A DNA stretch of 64,000 nt from CAYRHN01 sp964424115 (GTDB taxonomy: Bacteria > Chloroflexota > Anaerolineae > Anaerolineales > Anaerolineaceae). The stretch covers positions 1 to 64,000 of the forward strand of contig CAYRHN010000007.1 in assembly GCA_964424115.1 (NCBI GenBank), given 5' to 3'. How positions within the stretch are numbered: position 1 is the stretch's first letter; each line of letters opens with the position of its first letter. Of the stretch, positions 25,195 to 34,035 are shown one piece after another. Under the pieces are notes generated by a model that was not told the origin of the DNA, made no database searches, and was given only the letters and a program-made list of their open reading frames with translations. The translations under genes and the position numbers were made by a program.

Positions 25195-26403
25195 CTACCC
25201 GATGCCATTGTTTTTGTCCAGATATTTAGCAGATTTCCTATCACTCAATTTCACCGCCAGCCAGGCTAGCAATCCGCCGCCCAGGGCCACAGCATACAAC
25301 CAATAGGCTCCGCCAAACGAATCATACATCGCTCCGCTCAATCCGCCCGCCAGGATGCGTACCAGGTTTTGCAAGGTGACCATCAACAGCGCCATCACTG
25401 TCGCAGTTTGCTGCTCTGGCACGTTTTGCTGGATATAGATCATCGTTGCCACAGTGTACATGCTAAAAAATATTCCCATCATTGCGTTCGTGAGAATGAT
25501 CGTCAAAATTCCTGGGAAGAGCAGCACCCCCGTCATACGTGCACAGATCCCCAGCATTCCCCAACGCATCACCCGTGCCGGTCCAAACCGCCGGACCAGC
25601 TGATCTGCCCACAGCATGCCCGGCAATTCCACCATTGCGCTGGTGGTCGAAGCCAGACCGATCAGAAGCCCATCCGCGCCAAGGGACTTCAAGTACAGGG
25701 TTTGGAACTGGCTGACCCCCAACCCGCTGAACCACATCAAGATCAAGGCCGCCGCCAACCCCACCAGCGGTCGTGAATGCAGCACGCGGCCGGCCGCTTC
25801 CAGCAAGCCGCCTTTCTTCCCGGCCAGGCTGACGGGGCCTGATGCCCTATTCAAGGTCATCAACCCGATCGGAATAGCTGCCAGCAGCAGTGTGGCCGAG
25901 TTGCCCCAAAAGATCATCCCCAATCCAACCCGATCAAGCAGCCACCCCGCCGGCAAGATGACACAAATCCAGCCCAACGATCCCCACCGGCGGATCGAGC
26001 CGTATCCCGCATTGGGTTCCAGGCGCGTCACTGCCAGGGCAAGTGAATCCGAAATAGGGGTATTGCCGGAATTGATCAGCGCCAGAATCACAATGCAGAT
26101 GGCAATGCCGGTAAACGTGGTTTGTAGGCCGATCGCAAAGAACGCAAACGCCGATGCGATCAATGTGACCTGCAGCAGCCGCCGCGGGCTGCCCACCCGG
26201 TCACTCCAACGCCCCCACAATGGTCCGATCAACAATCCGCATATTGCACTGAAGGTGGAAAGCAGGCCGATCTCCGTCCCGCTCAAGCCCTGCTGCTGGT
26301 AGAACAGTGAAATAAAGCTGCTGAATCCCGCTCCGCCCAGCCAAATAAAATAATAAGCGCGGATGGAATACAGGTTGCGGTGGCGCAAAAATCGAGCAAG
26401 CAT
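25195..26403 (-). CDS. MFS transporter
   Basis: A 402-residue permease when started at MLARFLRHRNLYSIRAYYF, where the first membrane segment begins (IWLGGAGFSSFISLFYQQQG). GPLWGRWSDRVGSPRRL is the MFS motif. The overall pattern recalls the 3-phenylpropionate/nucleoside MFS branch. The start lies 68 bases from the divergent membrane protein gene. Substrate unknown. Confidence 0.8.
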   Translation of the reverse strand: MLARFLRHRNLYSIRAYYFIWLGGAGFSSFISLFYQQQGLSGTEIGLLSTFSAICGLLIGPLWGRWSDRVGSPRRLLQVTLIASAFAFFAIGLQTTFTGIAICIVILALINSGNTPISDSLALAVTRLEPNAGYGSIRRWGSLGWICVILPAGWLLDRVGLGMIFWGNSATLLLAAIPIGLMTLNRASGPVSLAGKKGGLLEAAGRVLHSRPLVGLAAALILMWFSGLGVSQFQTLYLKSLGADGLLIGLASTTSAMVELPGMLWADQLVRRFGPARVMRWGMLGICARMTGVLLFPGILTIILTNAMMGIFFSMYTVATMIYIQQNVPEQQTATVMALLMVTLQNLVRILAGGLSGAMYDSFGGAYWLYAVALGGGLLAWLAVKLSDRKSAKYLDKNNGIG

Positions 26404-26456
26404 TCGGCAAGTATCATTCCAGAAACAGCGCCTGTCAAGGAAGGTGGAATGTCGAT

Positions 26457-26462
26457 TATAAT
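26457..26462 (+). promoter_or_regulatory. -10 element with near-leaderless start
   Basis: TATAAT ends nine bases before the ATG of the next gene, leaving at most two or three transcribed bases before the start codon. A weak TGTCAA lies 18 bases upstream. Confidence 0.5.
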
Positions 26463-26471
26463 TAGTCAACC

Positions 26472-28079
26472 ATGCTCAATCGACTACAAACGATAATCGA
26501 ACGCTACGCAAATCAGTTAGCAGCCAGCTTAATGATCATTTTCCTGATTAGTGGGGTCCTCACATTACCATTGTATGGAATGAGTTGGGATGAAGGGCTG
26601 GGGAATTTCTTCTTTGGCGAACGTTATCTACAATATTGGACTCATTTCCAAGAAAAATATCTTGATTTCAAAGCAGAGCTTCCCTTTCACTCTGAACATG
26701 CGCTAAATCTTTTCCAGTCTCCCTTTCGCAACAGCCCACAGGAATTCCCGGCATTGGCTGATACGGCCTCGGCTGCAACGATGTATATCTTCAGCTACGG
26801 GTTAGATTGGATGAACCCCGTGGATGGATTCCATGCCTTCACCATCATCCTGACCAGCGTCTTCCTTTATGTCTTCTATCGTTTCACTGCTGCTCGAACA
26901 GGAAAGCTATCCGCCTTCTTTGCCCTGCTTTTCCTGGTTACGTTTCCCCGGCTGTGGGGGGACATGCATATCAATGTAAAAGATGTTCCGGAGATGGTGG
27001 CCTTCGGACTGGCATTAATGGCATTTTGGAAGTGGTCCGAGAATCCCACCTGGAAACGCGCCGTCTTGGTTGGCATTGCTGCCGGCGCGGCTCTGGGGAT
27101 CAAGGCCAATGCCTTATTTATCCCGGTAGTCGCCATCCTAGGGACCTGGACCCTTCATCCAGCCAGGTTATTCTCCCATATTAAGAAATTCCTCCTGCAT
27201 TACCTGATAATGCTCGCCGGTATGTTGGTTATCTATTTCTTTTCCTGGCCCTATGTCTTCACCGATCCCAAGAACGCAACCAAATATTTTGAGTACATCT
27301 TTTCGCAAGGGGGACGCGCGGCTTCCTCTGGATGGAGTTGGCAGCCAATTGAAATGGTCACCGCTACCATGCCGGAGATCATGCTGATTGGTCTCTTAAT
27401 TGGGCTGGTTTGGGCTGGATTGTGCATTTTTCGCAAGCAGGGACAATTCATGCGCTATGCGCTGGCATGGTGTTTCATCCCCATCCTGCGTATTTGCCTG
27501 CCGCCCAGCTTGAATTTTGATGGCATTCGCCATTTTCTGGAATTCCTACCTGGGGCAGCCTTACTGGCCGGGGTTGGAATATCCGCCTTGGTCGATAGGG
27601 TCTCCCGCCACTGGACGGCATTAAAACTCCCTGCCAGTGGGATCGTTGCGTCGCTAATCTTGTTTTTCACCGGGATGAATTTCATTAACTTTGGGGCTTA
27701 TCAATACATATACTTCAACAACCTTACAGGGGGAATGCAGGGAGCCGCATCCCACTTTGGTTCCTCGGAGGCCACCGATTATTGGGCGGTCAGTTATCGC
27801 CAGGGAATTGAATGGCTAAATCAAAATGCTCCTGCAAACTCCTCCCTCCACGTACCCATAGCCAGCCACTTAGTGCAATTAACTGCGCCGCTTTGGCTCC
27901 GTTCGGACATCCATTTGATAAACGAAGAAGCATTGATCGAAGGCCGCAATCATTATGTTATGTTCGTTACAAGGCCTCAATTCTATAACGGAGTTATCGA
28001 AGATTGTCTTGCTTCACATCCCATTCCGTATCAAATCGCCGTACAAGATACGCCAATCCTGATGATCTGTTCCTGGTAG
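26472..28079 (+). CDS. GT39-like integral membrane glycosyltransferase
   Basis: A 535-residue protein with about eleven hydrophobic segments. GMSWDEGLGNFFF after the first segment is the acidic Asp-Glu motif that GT-C enzymes such as ArnT and PMT use for catalysis. The C-terminal 90 residues form an external domain (SSLHVPIASHLVQL). It probably transfers a lipid-linked sugar onto an external acceptor. Its stop is three bases before the next start, so the pair is an operon. Confidence 0.7.
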   Translation: MLNRLQTIIERYANQLAASLMIIFLISGVLTLPLYGMSWDEGLGNFFFGERYLQYWTHFQEKYLDFKAELPFHSEHALNLFQSPFRNSPQEFPALADTASAATMYIFSYGLDWMNPVDGFHAFTIILTSVFLYVFYRFTAARTGKLSAFFALLFLVTFPRLWGDMHINVKDVPEMVAFGLALMAFWKWSENPTWKRAVLVGIAAGAALGIKANALFIPVVAILGTWTLHPARLFSHIKKFLLHYLIMLAGMLVIYFFSWPYVFTDPKNATKYFEYIFSQGGRAASSGWSWQPIEMVTATMPEIMLIGLLIGLVWAGLCIFRKQGQFMRYALAWCFIPILRICLPPSLNFDGIRHFLEFLPGAALLAGVGISALVDRVSRHWTALKLPASGIVASLILFFTGMNFINFGAYQYIYFNNLTGGMQGAASHFGSSEATDYWAVSYRQGIEWLNQNAPANSSLHVPIASHLVQLTAPLWLRSDIHLINEEALIEGRNHYVMFVTRPQFYNGVIEDCLASHPIPYQIAVQDTPILMICSW

Positions 28080-28082
28080 CTT

Positions 28083-29789
28083 ATGCTCATTTCTCTGTTA
28101 CTTTGGATCTTTGAATCCGCCGTCCTGGTCCTTTACGGCCAGTTAATCGTGCGTCTACTGCGTCCACACTTTCCACACAAAGACACGCCTGCGCAACCAA
28201 CACCAATTTTATTGTTGCTGATCGGTCTCGTTGTGGTGACCAGTCTGGCTTCTTTGTTCTCCCTTTTTATCAATCTCAGTTGGCTGACCTTATTGATTCT
28301 GACCCTCGGTGCGTTCTTCATATTCTATTGGGAATGGCGCTTCGACCGCTTAGACAGCCTGAAAACTTACCTGCGTGTACCCGCAGGAGATAAGAAATGG
28401 CTTCTGGTGGCATTGCTGATCCTCGCCCTTGTCTTGGATCTTTCCACCCGCCGACCGGCTAATCCTGATACAGGTATATACCACGCACAGGCGATCCGAT
28501 GGATGGAAACCTATCCGGTTGTTCCCGGCCTGGGCAACCTGCATTCCCGCCTGGCCTATAATTCATCCTGGTTGGTGGCTAACGCTCTGTTCAGTTTCTC
28601 ATTCACCGGCATCCAATCCTTTCATGCCTTGCCCGGTCTATTAATGGCCTGGTTTGCCTTATACAGCCTGGAAGGGATCCGGCGGATTTTGAAACGTGCC
28701 GCCCAGCCCAGTCATTGGTTCAGAGCGGTTCTGCTGCCCCTCTCATTTTTCACGATCGCGGCCGAATCCTCCTCCCCGGGTACAGACCTCCCGGCTATCC
28801 TTCTGCTCTGGTTCGTATTTGGGGAATGGTTGGCGCAACAAGAGCAGCCAGATATTCATCCATACCGACCGATGCTGCTGGCATTCATTGCTGCCTTTGC
28901 GGTGACGGTCAAATTATCTATTGCACCGGTTATCCTGTTTTCGATCTTGATCTTCTTCCAATACATGCGGATTAAGAATTTCCACCTGGCTGGGAGCATT
29001 GCCATAGGGATCATCTTGATCTTCATTCCCTGGTGCGCCCGCAATGTGATCCTCTCCGGTTATCTGGTCTATCCCGAATCCTCCATTGATATCTTCAATG
29101 TTGATTGGAAAATCCCTGCCGAAACGGTTGCCGCAGAAAAAGAGATCATTCAGTCCTGGGCGCGCATCCCGCGCGAGGATGCCGGCCTGGTTCAGGCCAT
29201 GCCCTTTGCGGCCTGGAGTAAAACCTGGTACTACAATCAGTCCCGGTCCGAACAGGCTTTCTTGTGGGGGATCGGCCTGGGGCCGCTCTCCCTGGCGGCA
29301 GGCATGCTCTTATCCCGTAAAGCCCGCCGCACCCTTGTCCCGGCCTTGCGGAGTTACGCCTGGGCCTATCTTGTCGCCTATGCCGGGCTGATTTTCTGGT
29401 TCTTTTCCGCTCCGGATGTGCGTTTTGGAAATGGATTCATCCTGACCGCGTTGATCCTGGGATGGCTTCCTTGGACGCTCTTGTTCCACTCCCTCATGAC
29501 CAAATTGGCGCTGCACATCGCCTGGGGCATGATCCTGACCAGCTTGTTCTTTTGGGGAATGTTGTACCGCTCCATTGAACCCAGGACCATCCTGGAGCGG
29601 TTGATCATGCCGGATAAATATACCTCGCTTTCCACCTCGCCCTGCGAATTTAAGAACGTCACCATCTTATGCGCAGATTGGTACAATGAATGCGGCTATG
29701 AGGCTTTCCCCTGCGTTCCCGCTGCCAATCCGCAAGTTGGCTTGCGCGGCACGCATTTGGAGGAAGGTTTCCGCTATTTTGGTCCATAG
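28083..29789 (+). CDS. Large GT-C-like membrane protein
   Basis: A 568-residue protein with about eleven membrane segments. RRPANPDTGIYHAQAIRWME and YNSSWLVANALFSF lie in the first long external loop, with Asp and His residues placed like the catalytic loop of GT-C glycosyltransferases. The soluble C-terminus contains four Cys (CEFKNVTILCADWYNECGY plus FPCVP), suggesting external disulfides. It is coupled to the preceding GT39-like gene, so both may act in one surface polymer pathway. Confidence 0.65.
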   Translation: MLISLLLWIFESAVLVLYGQLIVRLLRPHFPHKDTPAQPTPILLLLIGLVVVTSLASLFSLFINLSWLTLLILTLGAFFIFYWEWRFDRLDSLKTYLRVPAGDKKWLLVALLILALVLDLSTRRPANPDTGIYHAQAIRWMETYPVVPGLGNLHSRLAYNSSWLVANALFSFSFTGIQSFHALPGLLMAWFALYSLEGIRRILKRAAQPSHWFRAVLLPLSFFTIAAESSSPGTDLPAILLLWFVFGEWLAQQEQPDIHPYRPMLLAFIAAFAVTVKLSIAPVILFSILIFFQYMRIKNFHLAGSIAIGIILIFIPWCARNVILSGYLVYPESSIDIFNVDWKIPAETVAAEKEIIQSWARIPREDAGLVQAMPFAAWSKTWYYNQSRSEQAFLWGIGLGPLSLAAGMLLSRKARRTLVPALRSYAWAYLVAYAGLIFWFFSAPDVRFGNGFILTALILGWLPWTLLFHSLMTKLALHIAWGMILTSLFFWGMLYRSIEPRTILERLIMPDKYTSLSTSPCEFKNVTILCADWYNECGYEAFPCVPAANPQVGLRGTHLEEGFRYFGP

Positions 29790-29829
29790 TCCGGATCCTC
29801 TAAACACAATAAATCAGTCACTTAAACAA

Positions 29830-29857
29830 TTGACAATCCTTGTTTGCTTGCTATAAT
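29830..29857 (+). promoter_or_regulatory. Strong promoter of the peptide ABC operon
   Basis: TTGACA (29830-29835), 16 bases, TATAAT (29852-29857), with TGC before the -10 as an extra extended element. A hairpin follows at the transcript start. Confidence 0.8.
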
Positions 29858-29866
29858 GAACAAATA

Positions 29867-29883
29867 GTGACGATTCCCGTCAC
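29867..29883 (+). promoter_or_regulatory. 5'-end hairpin of the ABC operon mRNA
   Basis: GTGACG (29867-29872) and CGTCAC (29878-29883) pair around ATTCC only a few bases after the predicted start. Such 5' stems often protect an abundant transcript; an operator function is also possible. Confidence 0.45.
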
Positions 29884-29952
29884 CTTGGAAGGAGAATTCT
29901 GCGCTCCTTTCACCCCTGTTTCCCCACACTTTCAAGAAGGAGAAGAAAAGGT

Positions 29953-31632
29953 ATGTCCAAGAAGCTGTTTGTGTTTTTAAGCCTTTTTGTCGTGGCTTCG
30001 ATGGTGCTGGCCGCCTGCGCAGCCCCCACCGCCGTCCCCCCGACCAAGGCGCCGGAGCCGACAAAGACCGCCAAACCGGTTGAGCCGACTGCAACCACCA
30101 AACCTGCGGAACCGACCGCCACCCCCGAGCCAAAGCCTTTCTGGAGTGCAGAACTTCGCCAGGCTGTGGCCGCTGCGATCGATCGCGAAGCCCTGGTGGA
30201 TCGTGTTTTTGAGGGCCGCAATACCCCCGCCTACCACATGGTTCCAGCCGGTTACCCATACGCCACGGAGCCCTTCCTGGATACCTATGGCACGCGCGAC
30301 TTGCAGAAAGCCATCGATATCCTGACCGCCCTCGGCTACACTGCTGAAAAACCCTTCGAATTCGATCTGTGGTACCCGCCTGAGCACTACGGCACCACCA
30401 CCGCCGATGTCATGCAGGTCCTCAAGGAACAGTTGGAAGAGACCGGCCTGATGAAGGTCAACCTCAAATCGCAGAACTGGGCCGAATATGTTGACAGCTT
30501 TGTAGCTGGTGAACTGCCCCTCTTCATGTTGGGCTGGTTCCCGGATTTCATGGACCCCGACACCTGGCTGACCCCCTTCGCCTCCTGCCTGCAGTCTCCC
30601 GACAACGGCGTGAACTACTGCAACCCGGTCATGGATGACCTCCTGACCCGCGCTGCCTCCGCCAGCGATCCCGCTGTCCGCGGCGACCTGTACAAGCAGA
30701 TTGGCGAGCTGTATGCCACCGAAGTTCCCACCCTGCCGCTGTTCTTCGAACCCGAATACATCACCTACCGCAACGGCGTGGAAGGCGTCAAGATCGGTCC
30801 TCCGTTCGAGTTCAACTACAATGAGTTGTCCTTCGCTGATGGCTACACCTCTGCCTCTGGCGATCCCGAAACGATCATCATCGGCACTACCGATGAGGTC
30901 AACAGCCTGGATGCCAACGACGCCTACGCCACCCACGACTGGGAGATCCTCAAAAACACCGGCGTGGCTCTGTTGAGCTACACCCCCGGCACCGCCGATT
31001 TGGTTCCCGGCGCTGCGGAGGCCTTGCCCACCATTTCTGCGGACGGTCTGACCTATACCTTCAAGCTGCGCCCCGGCATCAAGTTCGCTGACGGCACCCC
31101 GTTGACCGCTCAGGATTATGTCCGCTCCTGGAAGCGTTTCAACGACCTGCAGGGTCAGGTTTCTGGCCTTGTGCAGATCTACGTTGCCGATGTGCAGGCC
31201 CCCGATGATCTGACTGTGGTCTACACCCTCAAGAATTCCTTCGGCTTCTTCCCCTCAGTTGCCGCAACCGCCCCCTTCGTGGCTGTCAACCCCAACGAAT
31301 TCCCGGTGGATTCCATCGTTGCCTTCCCCGAGAAGTTGGATGGGATCGGCCCCTACAAGATGATCTCGCACACCCCCGGTGAGCAGATGGTCCTGGAAGT
31401 TAATCCGAACTACTTCGGTGATGCCCCCAAGATCAAGAAAGTCATCATCAAGTACTTTGCCGATGCCACCACCATGGGCAATGCTGTGGAAAAGGGAGAG
31501 ATCGATATCGCCTGGCGTATCCTCGGACCGGTGGAAGCTGTCCGTCTGCAGAGCGTGGAAGGCGTGACCGTGGTCAAGATCGACGCCCCCACCCTGCGCT
31601 ACCTGGTCTTCAACTGCACGTACATGAAGTAA
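29953..31632 (+). CDS. Peptide-type substrate-binding lipoprotein with circularly permuted domain order
   Basis: A 559-residue lipoprotein (VLAAC lipobox, Cys22) with a Thr/Pro linker up to residue 60. Family SBP_bac_5 normally starts with a segment like ETIIIGTTDEVNSLD and runs through GIKFADGTPLTAQDYV, GIGPYK and YLVFN before reaching the RQAVAAAIDREALV half. Here that order is reversed. Residues 62 to about 300 are the usual C-terminal half (PFWSAELRQAVAAAIDREAL, GYPYATEPF, MLGWFPDFMDPDTWL, LYKQIGELYATEVPTLPLFF). Residues 304-559 are the usual N-terminal half, ending YLVFNCTYMK, where the first half would normally continue. Both pieces look intact, so a folded permuted binder is expected. 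It delivers peptides or similar ligands to the permeases encoded downstream. A ribosome binding site (AAGGAGAAG) precedes the start. Confidence 0.88.
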   Translation: MSKKLFVFLSLFVVASMVLAACAAPTAVPPTKAPEPTKTAKPVEPTATTKPAEPTATPEPKPFWSAELRQAVAAAIDREALVDRVFEGRNTPAYHMVPAGYPYATEPFLDTYGTRDLQKAIDILTALGYTAEKPFEFDLWYPPEHYGTTTADVMQVLKEQLEETGLMKVNLKSQNWAEYVDSFVAGELPLFMLGWFPDFMDPDTWLTPFASCLQSPDNGVNYCNPVMDDLLTRAASASDPAVRGDLYKQIGELYATEVPTLPLFFEPEYITYRNGVEGVKIGPPFEFNYNELSFADGYTSASGDPETIIIGTTDEVNSLDANDAYATHDWEILKNTGVALLSYTPGTADLVPGAAEALPTISADGLTYTFKLRPGIKFADGTPLTAQDYVRSWKRFNDLQGQVSGLVQIYVADVQAPDDLTVVYTLKNSFGFFPSVAATAPFVAVNPNEFPVDSIVAFPEKLDGIGPYKMISHTPGEQMVLEVNPNYFGDAPKIKKVIIKYFADATTMGNAVEKGEIDIAWRILGPVEAVRLQSVEGVTVVKIDAPTLRYLVFNCTYMK

Positions 31633-31668
31633 ATCTTTTAGGAACGAAACCCTTTCTAAGGGCGATCT

Positions 31669-31702
31669 GGGAGCTTTGCAGCCGTGGGGCTGCAAAGCTC
31701 CC
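31669..31702 (+). repeat. Stable intercistronic stem-loop
   Basis: GGGAGCTTTGCAGCC (31669-31683) and GGCTGCAAAGCTCCC (31688-31702) form a perfect 15 bp stem with a GTGG loop. It has no U run. Hairpins between a binding-protein gene and its permease genes commonly protect the upstream mRNA so that binding protein is made in excess. Confidence 0.75.
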
Positions 31703-31734
31703 CAACTATCTTTCGTGTTACGGAGCATGTCCGC

Positions 31735-32757
31735 ATGTCTTCATCTCTGCGCAGATTTATCATCACCCGCATCCTGCTGACCATTCCCATGGTTCTGATC
31801 CTGATCACGTTTGTCTTCGTGGTCATGCGCGTCCTGCCGGGCGATCCCATCCGCTCCCAGTTAGGCCCGCGCGTCAGCGAAGCGCAAGCCAATGAACTCC
31901 GCGAACGGTTGGGGTTGAACCGCCCGATTCTGGAGCAATACGGAGAATTCCTTTGGAAAATGGTCACTTTTGACCTGGGCACCGCCTTAACTCAAGGCGA
32001 GCGTCCCATCCGCGATGAGCTTGCCGAACGCTTGCCGGCCACCATGGAACTTGCCATACCTGCTATGGCATTTACCGCCTTTTTCGGAATTTATCTGGGC
32101 GCTGTCGCCGCTAAGAACCGTAAAAAGCCGCTCGACTACCTCATTCGATTGTTTTCCATTGCCATTTACTCCATCCCCATTTTTTTCATGGGGCTGGTCT
32201 TTCAGATCATTTTCTCTGTCCGGCTGGGTATTTTACCGCTTTCCGGGCGCATGGATACAATGCTGCAGACCACCTTCCAATCCCCCACCAATTTCTATGT
32301 CCTGGATTCGATTCTGACCGGTAACTTGCCTGCCCTGGGCTCCGCCCTGACACATTTGATCATGCCCACCATTACCCTTGGCCTGGCTCTCACAGGGGTT
32401 TATATCCGCCTGACGCGTGTGAATATGATCGAGATCCTGCAATCTGATTTCATCACCGCTGGGCGCGCGCGTGGCCTTCCGGAAAAGAGGTTGGTCTTCA
32501 AGCATGCCATGCGCAACACCTTCATTCCTATTCTCACCCTCATTGGGTTGGAATTCGCCATTCTGCTGGCCGGGGCTGTGCTGACAGAGACCACCTTCTC
32601 CTGGCCGGGAATGGGACGCTATCTGGTGGAACGCATTTCTCTGCGCGACTACACCGCTGTGCAATCCACGATCGGCGTCTTTGCCCTTTTTGTCGGAGGT
32701 ATCACCCTGGTCATGGATATCCTCTACGCATTCATTGACCCCCGCATCCGGTACTAG
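31735..32757 (+). CDS. DppB-type peptide ABC permease
   Basis: A 340-residue permease from MSSSLRRFIITRILLTIPMV. The start follows the stem-loop and excludes 17 upstream in-frame residues that the loop would encode. The N-terminus VMRVLPGDPIR, an external LGLNRPILEQYGEFLWKM and the EAA loop TAGRARGLPEKRLVFKHAM are typical DppB/OppB features, and the end FIDPRIRY is the usual family terminus. About six membrane helices. It pairs with the DppC-type permease, whose start lies 12 bases later. Confidence 0.93.
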   Translation: MSSSLRRFIITRILLTIPMVLILITFVFVVMRVLPGDPIRSQLGPRVSEAQANELRERLGLNRPILEQYGEFLWKMVTFDLGTALTQGERPIRDELAERLPATMELAIPAMAFTAFFGIYLGAVAAKNRKKPLDYLIRLFSIAIYSIPIFFMGLVFQIIFSVRLGILPLSGRMDTMLQTTFQSPTNFYVLDSILTGNLPALGSALTHLIMPTITLGLALTGVYIRLTRVNMIEILQSDFITAGRARGLPEKRLVFKHAMRNTFIPILTLIGLEFAILLAGAVLTETTFSWPGMGRYLVERISLRDYTAVQSTIGVFALFVGGITLVMDILYAFIDPRIRY

Positions 32758-32768
32758 AGGAGAGCCAC

Positions 32769-34034
32769 ATGGAAAAACCAACCGAAACGAAAGCTCCCGC
32801 TCCGCAGGCCGTTCCCGACTGGCAGCTTGATCTGGATAAAGTGGGTTTTGTGCGCCGCATGTTCCTGGCGCGCAAGTGGTATGGCGGCGACTGGTGGTTC
32901 GTGGTGGTCAGCGCCATCATCCTCTTGTTTGTTATCATCGTGGGCATCTTCCCCGAATGGTTTGCTCCTTACGATCCACGCGCTGAAGTAGGTCCTTCCC
33001 TGCTTGCCCCGGGAGAGCCGGCCGCCGGGTTCTACCTGGTAGTGCGCGCCGACAGCAGCTACACCACCATCCAGGACATTGGCACATCCAAGAACAATAT
33101 TGGCTATGTGGTAGGCAGTTCCGCCAGCCAGGCCCTGCGCGACCGGGTTAAAGAACTGAATGATGCCGCCAAAGCCGAGGGCCAACCTGCAAGCTTCAAC
33201 CCCCGCTCCCGGCGCTATGATGATGTCGAGACGGGCCTGACGGATGTCTCCAACGGCACTCTGGATGCGTTTATTGCCTCCAAGGAAGAACTGGGTGAAC
33301 TACTGACGAATCATCCTGACCTGGTCCTGGGCGGCAGCCTCACCGATGGGGGCGGCCAGGGTTTTGCCTTGGGCACCAACCAGATTGGTCAGGATGTACT
33401 CAGCCGTGTCATCTGGGGTACGCGCATTGCCCTTATTGTGGGCCTGTCTTCAGCTATCCTGGCCTTCTTGATTGGCGTTCCCCTCGGCTTGATCTCGGGC
33501 TTCATCAGTGGCCCGCTTGACCGCCTGTTGACCCTGCTGATGGACAGCCTCTATTCGTTCCCCGGCCTGATCCTGGCCATTTCCATCGCCGCCGTGCTGG
33601 GGCCGGGTATCGGCAATATCATCATCTCCATCGCCGCGCTCTACATCCCCACCTATTTCCGCATTGTGCGCGGCCAGACCCTTTCCGTGAAGCAGGAACT
33701 GTACGTAGATGCGGCCAAGAGTCTCGGCTCTACCCGCTGGACCATCCTGACCAAATATATCTTCCCCAACGTCATCCCCTCGGTGGTGATCATCTTCTCC
33801 GTCAACGTCGCCGATGCGATCCTCACCGAAGCCGGACTGAGTTACATTGGCCTGGGCTTGCCGCCCGATACGCCCGACTGGGGTATCGATCTGGCCCGCG
33901 GACAGGATTACCTGCGCCGCGCCTGGTGGTTGATCACCTTCCCCGGTTTGGCCGTCAGTATGGTCACCCTGGCCTTCAGTATGCTGGGCGAATCGCTCTC
34001 CGAAATTCTCAATCCTCGCCTGGCGGAGCTTTAA
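32769..34034 (+). CDS. DppC-type permease with an inserted binding-protein lobe
   Basis: A 421-residue permease; the usual length is near 300. Helix 1 (WWFVVVSAIILLFVIIVGIF) ends near residue 61 at FAPYDP. The family would soon continue with a GTDxxGRDVLSR motif, but here that motif (LGTNQIGQDVLSR) starts at residue 201. Residues about 84-198 look like lobe 2 of an SBP_bac_3 amino-acid-binding protein: FYLVVRADSSYTTIQDIG, NIGYVVGSSASQAL, YDDVETGLTDVSNGTLDAFI and NHPDLVLGGSLTD, ending GGQGFAL. The rest is an ordinary permease with EAA loop DAAKSLGSTRWTILTKYIFP. The insert would sit outside the membrane, in position to touch ligand or the binding protein. Confidence 0.9.
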   Translation: MEKPTETKAPAPQAVPDWQLDLDKVGFVRRMFLARKWYGGDWWFVVVSAIILLFVIIVGIFPEWFAPYDPRAEVGPSLLAPGEPAAGFYLVVRADSSYTTIQDIGTSKNNIGYVVGSSASQALRDRVKELNDAAKAEGQPASFNPRSRRYDDVETGLTDVSNGTLDAFIASKEELGELLTNHPDLVLGGSLTDGGGQGFALGTNQIGQDVLSRVIWGTRIALIVGLSSAILAFLIGVPLGLISGFISGPLDRLLTLLMDSLYSFPGLILAISIAAVLGPGIGNIIISIAALYIPTYFRIVRGQTLSVKQELYVDAAKSLGSTRWTILTKYIFPNVIPSVVIIFSVNVADAILTEAGLSYIGLGLPPDTPDWGIDLARGQDYLRRAWWLITFPGLAVSMVTLAFSMLGESLSEILNPRLAEL

Positions 34035-34035
34035 C

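Noticed and set aside
31684..31734. Longer N-terminus for the DppB-type permease
   Set aside because: It would translate part of the intercistronic stem-loop, and the family start lies at MSSSLRRFIITR.
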